Both the position numbers and the translations under genes were made by a program. Shown here one piece after another: positions 42,422-51,848 of a stretch of 64,000 bases of DNA. The notes below the pieces were generated by a model that saw nothing but the letters and a program-made list of their open reading frames with translations, did not search any database and was not told where the DNA came from. Within the stretch, counting starts at the first letter, position 1; every line of letters begins with the position of its first letter. The DNA is from Candidatus Proximibacter danicus (GTDB taxonomy: Bacteria > Pseudomonadota > Gammaproteobacteria > Burkholderiales > Rhodocyclaceae): NCBI GenBank assembly GCA_016710885.1, contig JADJUC010000010.1, forward strand, positions 62,001 to 126,000. Reading direction: 5' to 3'.

Positions 42422-44208
42422 TGCGCGGCAAGAGCGGGCGCACGCACAAATTTGCCGAAAGCCCGGTACTGCAACTGGCGCTACCGGCCTGGCGCTCGCG
42501 GTTGGTGGCGATTTTCCTTCTTGCCAGCTTTGGTCTGCTGGTTGGCCGTTCCTTTTATCTGCAAGTGGTCAATAACGATTTTCTGCAGGAAAAGGGCGAG
42601 TCGCGCTATCGCCGCGACCTCGAGATTTCGGCTTCACGCGGCAAGGTCACCGACCGCAATGGCGAGGTGCTGGCCATCTCGACACCGATGAAATCCATCT
42701 GGGCCATTCCTGCCGATGCCAAATTGAACGCCCAGCAGGCGCAGCAACTGGCCAAGGTGCTCGACGCAGATGCCAAAGAGTTGGCGCGCAAACTGGCCAG
42801 CGACAAAGGCTTCGTTTACCTGCAGAGACAGGTCTCGCCCGAAGTTGCCGACCGGGTCGCAGCGCTGAAGCTCCCCGGTATCTACCAGAACAAGGAATAC
42901 CGCCGCTACTACCCGACCGGTGACATGTCGGCGCACATGGTCGGTTTTACCGGGGTGGACGACAAAGGGCTTGAGGGGGTCGAGCTGGCTTTCGAGAAAA
43001 GCCTGATTGGCCACGCCGGCAGCCGCAGCGTTATCCGCGACCGTCGCGGCCAGATCGTCGAGGACGTCGGCTCGATCCGTCCGCCGCAGGATGGCAAGGA
43101 CGTTCGCCTGGCGCTCGATTCGAAAATCCAGTACATCGCCTACAGCCATCTCAAGCAGGCCGTTGCCGACAACAAGGCAAAAGCGGGTGGTGCCGTCGTC
43201 ATCGATGCCAAGAGCGGCGAAATACTCGCGCTGGCCAACTGGCCCACCTACAACCCGAATAACCGCGAACATCTTTCCGGCGGGCAACTGCGCAACCGGG
43301 CGGTGACCGATACCTTCGAGCCGGGCTCGACCCTGAAGCCGTTTACGGCTGCGCTGGCGCTGGAGAACGGGAAATTCCGTTTTGACACGGCGATCAATAC
43401 CGCCCCGGGACGGCTGACCATCGGCAAGGCGACAATTTCCGATGCGCACCCGCACGGCGTGCTGACGGTTGCGCAGGTTATCCAGAAATCCTCCAACGTC
43501 GGCGTTGCCAAGATGGCGGCCACTTTTTCGCCGCAGGAAATGTGGGAAATGTTCGATGCCGTCGGCTTTGGTCAGACCTCGCGTCTCGGCTTTCCCGGTG
43601 AAGTGCCGGGGCGTTTGCGGGCCTGGAAGAGCTGGCGCCCGATCGAGCAGGCGACGATGTCCTACGGCCACGGCATTTCGGTGTCGTTGATGCAATTGGC
43701 GCGGGCCTACACCGTTTTTGCCCGCGATGGCGAATTGCTGCCCATTTCGCTGACGCGAATTGACGAAGGCCCGGTTACCGGCATCCCGGTTTTTTCACCG
43801 CAGACCGCGCGTGAAGTCCGGGCCATGCTGGAAATGGCGGCCGGACCCGGCGGTACGGCGCCGAAGGCACAGGTTGCCGGCTACCGGGTTGCCGGCAAGA
43901 CCGGTACCGCACACAAGCTTGAAGGCGGGGTCTACGCCAATAAATATGTGGCATCGTTTGTCGGCTTTGCGCCAGCGTCCGACCCGCGCCTGATTGTGGC
44001 GGTCCTGATCGACGAGCCTTCTGCCGGCAAGCACTACGGTGGCGATGTCGCCGGCCCCGTATTTTCAGCGGTAATGGGTAGCGCCCTGCGCACGCTTGGC
44101 GTTCCCCCGGATGCGCAGATGACGATTGCACAGGCGCCAACGCTTGCGCCAGAGGCAGGTTCCCGGATAGCCCAACCACGTCCGGTGCAAGCAAAGGAGA
44201 AGCTGTGA
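42418..44208 (+). CDS. ftsI: Peptidoglycan D,D-transpeptidase FtsI (PBP3)
   Basis: The 596-aa septal transpeptidase has a single N-terminal membrane segment (RLVAIFLLASFGLLVGRSFYL), a pedestal region and a penicillin-binding domain. Active-site motifs are EPGSTLKPFT (nucleophile Ser near 304), SSN near 358 and KTGTAHK near 493. It cross-links septal peptidoglycan together with FtsW, encoded in the same cluster. The N-terminal ATGATG pair allows a one-codon shift. It overlaps ftsL and murE. Confidence 0.97.
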   Translation: MMRGKSGRTHKFAESPVLQLALPAWRSRLVAIFLLASFGLLVGRSFYLQVVNNDFLQEKGESRYRRDLEISASRGKVTDRNGEVLAISTPMKSIWAIPADAKLNAQQAQQLAKVLDADAKELARKLASDKGFVYLQRQVSPEVADRVAALKLPGIYQNKEYRRYYPTGDMSAHMVGFTGVDDKGLEGVELAFEKSLIGHAGSRSVIRDRRGQIVEDVGSIRPPQDGKDVRLALDSKIQYIAYSHLKQAVADNKAKAGGAVVIDAKSGEILALANWPTYNPNNREHLSGGQLRNRAVTDTFEPGSTLKPFTAALALENGKFRFDTAINTAPGRLTIGKATISDAHPHGVLTVAQVIQKSSNVGVAKMAATFSPQEMWEMFDAVGFGQTSRLGFPGEVPGRLRAWKSWRPIEQATMSYGHGISVSLMQLARAYTVFARDGELLPISLTRIDEGPVTGIPVFSPQTAREVRAMLEMAAGPGGTAPKAQVAGYRVAGKTGTAHKLEGGVYANKYVASFVGFAPASDPRLIVAVLIDEPSAGKHYGGDVAGPVFSAVMGSALRTLGVPPDAQMTIAQAPTLAPEAGSRIAQPRPVQAKEKL

Positions 44209-45680
44209 GCGCCGCCGCCGAACTGCTTCGCCAGCTCGCCAGGCAGGGCGTCGAGCCGCTCAGCGTCACCGATGACTCGCGTCTGGTTGCGCCGGGCGAT
44301 CTGTTCCTGGCGTTTCCTGGCGATGCGGCCGACGGCCGGCGCTACATCGACGATGCCATCGCCCGCGGCGCTGCCGCGATCATCTGGGAAAGCCAGGGCG
44401 CCGAAGGCTTGTCCTGGGATTCTTTGACCGTGCCGGCAATTGCCGTGGCGGGATTGCGAGACCTGGCCGGCAATATCGCGCATGCTGCCCTTGGCGACCC
44501 GAGCGAGCGACTGTCGCTGATCGCCGTGACCGGAACCAACGGCAAGACCTCCTGCAGCCAGTGGATTGCGCGCGCATTCCCGCGCCGCTGTGCAATCATC
44601 GGCACCCTTGGGGCCGGGTTTCCTGAGGCGCTCAGCGACACCGGTTTCACCACGCCGCAGGCCACGACGCTGGCGCGCTGTCTGGCCGAATTCCTGTCGG
44701 CTGGCGCGCAGGCGTGTGCGCTTGAAGCCAGTTCGATCGGTATCGAAGAGGGGCGCATGAATGGTGCCCATGTCGATATTGCCGCTTTCACGAATCTCAC
44801 CCGCGATCATCTCGACTATCACGGCAGCATGGAAGCTTATGCCGCCGCCAAGGAAAAGCTGTTCCTCTGGCCGGGCTTGCGTGCCGCCGTGCTCAATCTG
44901 GACGATCCGTTCGGGTGCCATCTGGCCGGCGTCACCCGCGCGCGCCTCAAGGTGGGTTACACCCTCGACAAGGCCACCGCATCGGTCGACCTGATGGTCA
45001 GCGCCAGCGATATTCGCGCTGCTGCTGACGGCATGGCCTTCACGCTGGCGACGCCGCAGGGTGCGGCAGAAATCAGGAGCCGTCTGCTCGGCCGCTACAA
45101 CGTTGCCAACCTGCTGGCCGTTGCCGGGGTTCTTCTTGCTGCTGGCCTTCCGTTTGAGGAAATGATCGACCGCCTGTCTGCGCTCGACGCGCCGCCGGGC
45201 CGCATGCAGCGTCTCGGTGGAGAGGGGCAGCCGTTGGTGGTGGTCGACTACGCCCATTCACCCGACGCGCTTGAGAATGCATTGTTGGCCTTGCGTGAGG
45301 TGGCCCAAGCCCGCGGCGGCCGCCTGGTCTGTGTTTTTGGCTGTGGTGGCGATCGCGACCACGGTAAACGCCCAATGATGGGCGAGGTCGCAACGCAAGG
45401 TGCCGATCATGTCGTTTTGACCAGCGACAACCCGCGTAACGAGGCGCCACTGACCATCATCGAAGATATCCGGGTGGGTGCGCGGAGCGCCCAGCTCATG
45501 CCCGATCGTCAACAAGCCATCGCCGCGACCATTGCTGCCGCTGCCGCCGCCGATGTGATCCTGGTTGCCGGCAAGGGCCATGAGGCCTATCAGGAAGTCG
45601 CCGGCGCTTTCCATCCGTTTTCCGATCTGCGCGAAGTCGAAAACGCGCTGGTTGCATGGAAGGAGGCGGCATGCGCATGA
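44205..45680 (+). CDS. murE: UDP-MurNAc-tripeptide synthetase (meso-DAP adding)
   Basis: The 491-aa ligase adds meso-diaminopimelate to UDP-MurNAc-L-Ala-D-Glu. The ATP loop GTNGKTS is near residue 109, and the DNPR box (SDNPRNEAP) near residue 409 marks specificity for meso-DAP over lysine. The GTG start overlaps the ftsI stop. The stop overlaps the murF start region. Confidence 0.96.
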   Translation: MSAAAELLRQLARQGVEPLSVTDDSRLVAPGDLFLAFPGDAADGRRYIDDAIARGAAAIIWESQGAEGLSWDSLTVPAIAVAGLRDLAGNIAHAALGDPSERLSLIAVTGTNGKTSCSQWIARAFPRRCAIIGTLGAGFPEALSDTGFTTPQATTLARCLAEFLSAGAQACALEASSIGIEEGRMNGAHVDIAAFTNLTRDHLDYHGSMEAYAAAKEKLFLWPGLRAAVLNLDDPFGCHLAGVTRARLKVGYTLDKATASVDLMVSASDIRAAADGMAFTLATPQGAAEIRSRLLGRYNVANLLAVAGVLLAAGLPFEEMIDRLSALDAPPGRMQRLGGEGQPLVVVDYAHSPDALENALLALREVAQARGGRLVCVFGCGGDRDHGKRPMMGEVATQGADHVVLTSDNPRNEAPLTIIEDIRVGARSAQLMPDRQQAIAATIAAAAAADVILVAGKGHEAYQEVAGAFHPFSDLREVENALVAWKEAACA

Positions 45681-47077
45681 TGAATCTGAGTGAGGCCGCT
45701 ACGCTGCTGAAGGCGCGCCTGATCGGCGCAGAGGCAGCCGCCAAGGTCGACTTCGGTGCCGTCTGTACCGATAGCCGGAGCATCGCTGCCGGTGATCTCT
45801 TCGTCGCGCTGCGCGGCGACAATTTCGACGGCCATGAATTCATTGCGCAAGTGCAAGCGGCGGGAGCTGCTGCTGCCGTTGTCGCGGCCGAGGTCGTGGC
45901 GGATGAGGCGTCTCCGCTGGCGCGTCTGGGCTTGCCGCTGATCGTCGTGCCCGATACCCGTCTTGCCCTCGGCGAGCTGGCAGCCGGCTGGCGTGCGCGA
46001 TTTACGCTGCCGCTGATCGCCGTCACCGGTTCCAACGGCAAAACAACCACCAAGGAAATGATTGCTTCCATCCTCGCTGCCGCGTATGGCGACGAGGTGC
46101 TGGCGACGCAGGGAAATTTCAACAACGACATCGGCCTGCCGCTGACGCTGCTCAAACTGCGTGCGCACCACCGTGCGGCGATCATTGAAATGGGCATGAA
46201 CCATCCCGGTGAAATCGCCTATCTCACGCGCCTCGCCCGGCCTACCGTGGCCCTGGTGACCAATGCCCAGCGCGCCCACCTGCTGGGTATGGGTTCGCTG
46301 GATGCGATTGCCAGGGAAAAAGGCACGGTCTACACCGGTCTCGGCAGCGATGGCGTTGCTGTCGTCAATGCCGACGACGCGCAGGCTGCGCTCTGGCGCA
46401 GCATGAACGCTGGTCGTCGCGTCGTCAGTTTTGGCCTCACGCCGGCAGCCGACGTCCATGGCAAGGTTCGCCTGCATGGGCTCGAAACCGAGTTGCATTT
46501 CGTCACGCCCGTGGGTGAGGGGGTGGTCGACCTGGCTCTGCCGGGCCTGCACAACGCCCGCAATGCGCTGGCGGCAGTCGCTGCCGCCGTTGCTGCAGAG
46601 ATTCCGCTGACCGCGATCAATGTCGGCCTGGCCGCGTTTCGCGGCATCAAGGGGCGCCTGCAACGCCGCACGGGGGTTAGTGGCGCCGTCATCCTTGACG
46701 ATACCTATAACGCCAATCCGGATTCAGTACGGGCCGGGATCGACGTGCTGGCTGCGACCATCGGCCGCAAGCTGCTGGTACTGGGCGATATGGGCGAAAT
46801 CGGCGACGCCAGCGGCCAGTTCCACGACGAAATCGGTGGTTACGCCAAGAGTGCCGGTATCGATGCGCTTTTCGCCCTGGGGGAAGCCAGTGCCGTCGCC
46901 GCCCGAAATTTCGGCGTTGGTGGCCAGCACTTCAAGAAAATTGATGAACTGATCGAGGCGCTGCGCCCGGAACTGACGGCCAATACGACCGCTCTGGTCA
47001 AGGGTTCGCGTTTCATGCGCATGGAACGGGTGGTGGATGCCATCGCCGTGCCCTTGCCGGCGAAGGAGGGCAAGTAA
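45671..47077 (+). CDS. murF: UDP-MurNAc-tripeptide--D-Ala-D-Ala ligase
   Basis: The 468-aa ligase adds D-Ala-D-Ala to the tripeptide. The ATP loop GSNGKTTTKEM is near residue 120; EMGMNHPGEIAYL and DDTYNANPDSVRAGI are family hallmarks. AAGGAGG lies upstream. ATG 45671, 45677 and 45680 are all close and in frame, and the first is taken. The gene overlaps murE and meets mraY at TAATG. Confidence 0.96.
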   Translation: MRMMNLSEAATLLKARLIGAEAAAKVDFGAVCTDSRSIAAGDLFVALRGDNFDGHEFIAQVQAAGAAAAVVAAEVVADEASPLARLGLPLIVVPDTRLALGELAAGWRARFTLPLIAVTGSNGKTTTKEMIASILAAAYGDEVLATQGNFNNDIGLPLTLLKLRAHHRAAIIEMGMNHPGEIAYLTRLARPTVALVTNAQRAHLLGMGSLDAIAREKGTVYTGLGSDGVAVVNADDAQAALWRSMNAGRRVVSFGLTPAADVHGKVRLHGLETELHFVTPVGEGVVDLALPGLHNARNALAAVAAAVAAEIPLTAINVGLAAFRGIKGRLQRRTGVSGAVILDDTYNANPDSVRAGIDVLAATIGRKLLVLGDMGEIGDASGQFHDEIGGYAKSAGIDALFALGEASAVAARNFGVGGQHFKKIDELIEALRPELTANTTALVKGSRFMRMERVVDAIAVPLPAKEGK

Positions 47078-48167
47078 TGCTACTGATGATTGCGCAATGG
47101 CTGGGCCAGGATGTGCGTGCCTTCAACGTCTTTGGCTATATCACGCTGCGCACCGTGCTGGCAGCGATGACCGCGCTGGTCATCTCTTTCCTCGCCGGGC
47201 CGCGTGTCATCCGCTGGCTGGCGGCCAAGAAAATCGGCCAGGCCGTGCGCACCGACGGGCCACAGACTCATCTGGTCAAGTCCGGTACGCCGACCATGGG
47301 CGGCGTCCTCATCCTGATCGCCATTGCCATCACCACGCTGCTCTGGGCCGATCTGAGCAACCGTTACATCTGGGTGGTGTTGATCGTTACCCTCGGCTTC
47401 GGCGCCATCGGCTGGGTCGACGACTGGAAGAAGGTGGTCTACCGCGACCCGAAGGGCCTGGCCTCGCGCTGGAAATATTTCTGGCAGTCGGTCATCGGCA
47501 TCATCGTTGCCGTTTATCTCGGCATGACGGCCACCCTGCCATCACAGCTGGAACTGATCGTGCCGTTCTTCAAGACGGTTGCCTATCCGCTCGGCGTCAT
47601 CGGCTTCATGGTCCTCAGCTATTTCGTCATCGTCGGCACCTCGAACGCGGTGAATCTGACCGATGGCCTCGACGGTCTGGCGATCATGCCGGCGGTGATG
47701 GTCGCCGCAGCCCTGGCGATCTTCGCCTACGTTGCCGGCAACGCGGTCTATGCCAAATACCTCTTCGTGCCCTATGTGCCGGGCGCCGGTGAACTGTGCA
47801 TCTTCCTCGGCGCGATGGCCGGGGCGGGGCTTGGCTTCCTGTGGTTCAACGCCTACCCGGCCGAAGTGTTCATGGGCGATGTCGGCGCGCTGGCCCTTGG
47901 CGGCGCACTCGGCACCGTCGCTGTCATCGTCCGCCAGGAAATCGTGCTGGCCATCATGGGCGGCGTCTTCGTCGCCGAGACGCTGTCGGTCGCAGCGCAA
48001 GTTCTCTATTTCAAATTCACTGGCGGCAAGCGCATCTTCCGCATGGCGCCGCTGCACCACCACTACGAACTGAGTGGCTGGAAGGAAACACAGGTCGTAG
48101 TCCGCTTCTGGATCATCACCATCATGCTCGTGCTGTTCGGGGGCTGTCGACACTGAAGCTGCGCTAA
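47077..48167 (+). CDS. mraY: Phospho-MurNAc-pentapeptide transferase, frame break at the last codons
   Basis: The roughly 360-aa inner-membrane enzyme makes lipid I from undecaprenyl phosphate. Typical parts are GTPTMGGVLIL, the catalytic aspartates in GWVDDWKK and NLTDGLDGLAI, and APLHHHYELSGWKE. As sequenced it ends LVLFGGCRH at 48156. Changing the five-G run at 48139-48143 by one missing or two extra bases gives the normal tail LSTLKLR with a stop at 48165-48167. An indel in the run is likely. The extent given is the corrected one. Confidence 0.93.
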
Positions 48168-48181
48168 GCAAAGAACAACCT

Positions 48182-49558
48182 TGTTGGAACTTCAACGGCA
48201 AACAGACACTGGTACTTGGCCTCGGTGAATCGGGGCTGGCGATGGCGAAGTGGCTCGCGCGCGAAGGCGCGCGCGTGCGCGTCGCCGACAGCCGTGCCGT
48301 GCCGCCGAATGCCGCCGAATTGGCTACCGTTCCGGGTGCCGAGCTGGTCGCCGGCCCGTTTGCTGACGCGACCTTTGCCGGCATCGATCTGGTTGCCATC
48401 TCTCCCGGTTTGCCGGTGCAGGAAGCCAATGTGCAGGCGGCCATTGCCCGTGGCGTTCCGGTCGTTTCCGAAATCGAGCTGTTCGCTTGGGCGGTGCGCC
48501 GCCTGACGCCGGCGGCGAAGATCGTGGCCATCACCGGCAGCAACGGCAAGACCACGACGACGGCACTGGCTGGCGCACTGGCGCTGGCCGCTGGCCGCAA
48601 GACGGTGGCTGCCGGCAACATCAGCCCATCGGCGCTGGATGCGCTGATGACTGCGGTTGATGCCGATGCCTTGCCCGAGCTGTGGGTGCTCGAACTGTCC
48701 AGCTTCCAGCTGGAAACGACGCACCACCTGAATGCCGATGCGGCGACCGTGCTCAATATTTCCGAAGACCATCTGGACCGTTACGACGGGCTGGATGGCT
48801 ACGCTGCCGCCAAGGCTCGCATCTTCAAGGGTTGCCGTTTGATGGTGCTGAACCGCGACGACGACCGCAGCCTGGCCATGGGGCGCTGCGGCAAGAGCAT
48901 CATCACTTTCGGGCTGGACCAGCCGCCGCGTGCTGCCGACTACGGTGTGGTGGATGGCTGGCTGATGCGTGGCAACGAGCAATTGCTGGCGCTGGCTGAT
49001 CTCAAACTCGTCGGCCTGCACAATGCCGCGAATGCGCTGGCTGCACTGGCTCTGCTCGAAGCCGTAGGCGTGTCGCCGAAATCGGTGCTGGCGGCGCTGC
49101 GCGAGTTTCGCGGCCTGGCGCATCGCGTCGAGTTCGTCGCAAGTGTCGACGGTGTCGATTACTACGACGATTCCAAGGGCACCAACGTCGGCGCGACGCT
49201 GGCCGCCATTGAGGGCATGGGAACAAGCGGCCGCAAACTGGCGATCATCCTCGGCGGCGATGGCAAGGGGCAGGATTTCTCGCCACTCAAGGCGGCGCTG
49301 GCTGCGCACGGTCGGGCCGTGGCGCTGATCGGCCGCGATGCTGATGCGATCGCGGCGGCCATCGCCGGTTGCGGTATCCCGCAGCAGCACTGTGCTGACA
49401 TGGATGCTGCTGTGACGTACTGCGCCGCCCAGGCGCAGGCCGGCGATGCCGCGCTGCTGTCGCCGGCCTGCGCCAGCCTCGACATGTACCGCAACTATGC
49501 GCACCGTGCCGAAGTCTTCATTGCCGCCGTCAAGTCACTGGAGGGCGCGGCATGCTGA
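48182..49558 (+). CDS. murD: UDP-MurNAc-L-alanine--D-glutamate ligase, start unresolved
   Basis: This cytoplasmic ligase adds D-glutamate to UDP-MurNAc-L-Ala. The ATP loop GSNGKTTT is near residue 119 and SEDHLDRYDG and DDSKGTNVGAT follow. The N-terminal UDP-binding motif LVLGLGESGLAMAKW is encoded from about 48209, upstream of the first in-frame ATG (48242). That frame has no ATG, GTG or TTG between 48143 and 48242. TTG 48181 or 48184 would work if one G of 48186-48187 were extra, giving MLNFNGKQ. The extent shown begins at the conserved part. Confidence 0.88.
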   Translation, partial: CWNFNGKQTLVLGLGESGLAMAKWLAREGARVRVADSRAVPPNAAELATVPGAELVAGPFADATFAGIDLVAISPGLPVQEANVQAAIARGVPVVSEIELFAWAVRRLTPAAKIVAITGSNGKTTTTALAGALALAAGRKTVAAGNISPSALDALMTAVDADALPELWVLELSSFQLETTHHLNADAATVLNISEDHLDRYDGLDGYAAAKARIFKGCRLMVLNRDDDRSLAMGRCGKSIITFGLDQPPRAADYGVVDGWLMRGNEQLLALADLKLVGLHNAANALAALALLEAVGVSPKSVLAALREFRGLAHRVEFVASVDGVDYYDDSKGTNVGATLAAIEGMGTSGRKLAIILGGDGKGQDFSPLKAALAAHGRAVALIGRDADAIAAAIAGCGIPQQHCADMDAAVTYCAAQAQAGDAALLSPACASLDMYRNYAHRAEVFIAAVKSLEGAAC

Positions 49559-50715
49559 TCCAGGCCCTCGATACCCCACGTCGCGCACCTTCCGAGGTGG
49601 ACTACGCGCTGCTGTGGAGCACGCTGCTACTGCTTTTCTTCGGCATGGTCATGGTCTATTCGGCCTCGATCGCCATCGCCGAAGCCGGCAAGTTCACCGG
49701 CCACCAGCCGGCCTACTATCTCGTCCGCCATTCGATTTTCCTGTGCATCGGCATCATTGCCGCTGCCGTCGCTTTCCAGGTGCCGCTTGCGGCCTGGCAG
49801 CAGATGGCGCCGTGGCTCTTCGTCACCGGCGTCGTGCTGCTGATCGTCGTGCTCATTCCCGGTGTCGGCCGCGATGTCAATGGCGCGCGCCGCTGGTTGC
49901 CGCTGGGCATCGCCAACCTGCAACCGTCGGAGTTGATGAAGCTCTTCGTCGTGCTCTACGCCGCCGACTACACGGTGCGCAAGATGGCGGTGATGCACAA
50001 TCTGAAGAAGGCCTTTGCGCCGATGGCCGGCGCCATGATTCTAGTCACGGTCCTGCTGCTCAAGGAGCCGGATTTCGGCGCCTTCGTTGTCATCATCTCG
50101 ATTGCCATCGGTATCCTCTTTCTCGGCGGCCTGCGTGCACGTTACTTCGCGGTGTTGATCGTGCTGCTGCTGGCGGCCTTCGCGGTGCTGATCGTCGTCT
50201 CGCCCTACCGGCGTGACCGCATCTTCGGCTTCATGGATCCGTGGGCCGACGCTTTCGGTCGCGGTTACCAGCTCTCGCATGCGCTGATCGCCTTCGGCCG
50301 CGGCGAGCTGTTCGGCGTCGGGCTTGGCGCCTCGGTCGAAAAACTCTTCTATCTACCAGAGGCGCATACCGACTTCCTGCTGGCGGTGATTGCCGAGGAG
50401 CTTGGGTTGGTTGGTGTGCTGATCGTCGTCGCCCTCTTTGCCCTGATCATCCAGCGCGCCTTTGTCATCGGCCGCCAGGCAGTCGCACTTGAGCGGCTTT
50501 ATCCAGCGCTGGTGGCGATGGGCATCGGCATCTGGATTGGCGTGCAGGGTTTCATCAACATGGGCGTGAACATGGGGCTGCTGCCAACCAAGGGACTGAC
50601 CCTGCCGCTGATGAGCTTCGGTGGTTCCGGCATTCTCGCCAACTGCGTGGCGCTGGCCATCCTGCTGCGCGTCGATTGGGAAAACCGTCAACTGATGCGG
50701 GGGGCGAAGCTATGA
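49552..50715 (+). CDS. ftsW: Lipid II polymerase FtsW
   Basis: The 387-aa SEDS-family membrane protein has about ten helices. It polymerises lipid II at the septum together with FtsI. Typical segments are MVMVYSASIAIAE, RRWLPLGIANLQPSELMKLF, LLKEPDFGAFVVI, YQLSHALIAFGRGELFGVGLGASVEKLFYLPEAHTDF (Glu and Asp of the active cavity) and PLMSFGGSGI. It overlaps murD and murG. Confidence 0.96.
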   Translation: MLIQALDTPRRAPSEVDYALLWSTLLLLFFGMVMVYSASIAIAEAGKFTGHQPAYYLVRHSIFLCIGIIAAAVAFQVPLAAWQQMAPWLFVTGVVLLIVVLIPGVGRDVNGARRWLPLGIANLQPSELMKLFVVLYAADYTVRKMAVMHNLKKAFAPMAGAMILVTVLLLKEPDFGAFVVIISIAIGILFLGGLRARYFAVLIVLLLAAFAVLIVVSPYRRDRIFGFMDPWADAFGRGYQLSHALIAFGRGELFGVGLGASVEKLFYLPEAHTDFLLAVIAEELGLVGVLIVVALFALIIQRAFVIGRQAVALERLYPALVAMGIGIWIGVQGFINMGVNMGLLPTKGLTLPLMSFGGSGILANCVALAILLRVDWENRQLMRGAKL

Positions 50716-51782
50716 CCGAGCTTGGCTCACGCACACTGATGGTGATGGCTGGCGGCACGGGCGGGCATGTGTTCCCGGGGCTGGCCGTCGCTGATCTCCT
50801 GCGCAGCAATGGCTGGAATGTGGTCTGGATGGGAAATCCAGGCGGCATGGAAGCAGGCTTGGCTGAAACCCACGGCTACGAACTGGCCCCCGTGAAGTTC
50901 GGTGCGCTGCGCGGCAAGGGGCTGCTCAGGAAGCTGCTGTTGCCGTTCTCCCTGATTTCGGGGTTCTGGCAGGCGGCGCGCGAAATTCGTCGCGTCCAAC
51001 CCAGTGTTGTGCTCGGCATGGGTGGCTACATCAGTTTCCCCGGTGGGGTGATGGCGCGCCTTCTGGGAAAACCACTGGTCTTGCATGAGCAGAATTCGGT
51101 GGCCGGCCTCGCCAATCGCGTGCTGGCGAAACTGGCCAATTGCATCCTCTCCGGTTTCCCCTCTGTGCTGCCGGGTGCGATCTGGGCCGGCAATCCGGTA
51201 CGGCGCGAAATAGCAGTCTTGCCGACGCCGGCAGAGCGGCTTGCAGCGCACGATGGCCCGATCCGTTTGCTGGTGCTGGGTGGCAGCCTTGGCGCGGCCG
51301 CACTGAACGAGATCGTACCCAAAGGGCTGGCGCTGATCCCGGACGAGGAGCGGCCGCAAGTGGTGCACCAGTCGGGCGCCCGGCATCTGGCAGCGCTGCA
51401 AGCAAATTACTCGGCGGCCGGCGTCGCCGCCCATTGCGTGTCTTTCATCGACGACATGGCCGGGGCTTATGACTGGGCCGACCTGGTCATCTGCCGCGCC
51501 GGCGCCCTGACCGTCGCCGAACTTGCCGCTGCGGGTGTTGCCAGCATCCTCGTGCCATTCCCGCATGCGGTCGACGATCACCAGACCGGCAATGCCAAAT
51601 TTCTCTCGCAGGCCGGCGGCGCCATCCTGCTGCCACAGTCCGAAATGACACCGGAGAAGGTGGCGCTGATCCGCAACTACAGCCGCGAGCAACTACTGCA
51701 AATGGCCGAGCGGGCGCGCGAACTGGCTAAACCCGACGCCGCAGAAATCGTGGCGCGAGCCTGTATGGAGTTGGTGAAATAA
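50712..51782 (+). CDS. murG: UDP-GlcNAc--lipid I N-acetylglucosaminyltransferase
   Basis: The 356-aa GT-B glycosyltransferase converts lipid I to lipid II at the inner face of the membrane. Motifs are MAGGTGGHVFPGLAVA at the N-terminus, LGMGGYISFPGGV, HEQNSVAGLANR, VLGGSLGAAALNE and CRAGALTVAELAAAGVASILVPFPHAVDDHQTGNA for donor binding. ATG 50712 overlaps the ftsW stop; upstream codons in frame lie within ftsW. Confidence 0.96.
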   Translation: MTELGSRTLMVMAGGTGGHVFPGLAVADLLRSNGWNVVWMGNPGGMEAGLAETHGYELAPVKFGALRGKGLLRKLLLPFSLISGFWQAAREIRRVQPSVVLGMGGYISFPGGVMARLLGKPLVLHEQNSVAGLANRVLAKLANCILSGFPSVLPGAIWAGNPVRREIAVLPTPAERLAAHDGPIRLLVLGGSLGAAALNEIVPKGLALIPDEERPQVVHQSGARHLAALQANYSAAGVAAHCVSFIDDMAGAYDWADLVICRAGALTVAELAAAGVASILVPFPHAVDDHQTGNAKFLSQAGGAILLPQSEMTPEKVALIRNYSREQLLQMAERARELAKPDAAEIVARACMELVK

Positions 51783-51783
51783 A

Positions 51784-51838
51784 AACCCCCAGAGACACAG
51801 AGGCACAGAAAAAAACCGTTATTCTCCTCCTGTGGTGG
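51784..51838. repeat. Partial intergenic inverted-repeat element (copy 1)
   Basis: A CAGAGACACAGAGGCACAG-type arm is followed by an A tract and CCTGTGGTGG, between murG and murC. It is related to the longer element after secA. Its right end supplies the GGAAGG that precedes murC. Confidence 0.55.
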
Positions 51839-51848
51839 AAGGTTTTCT

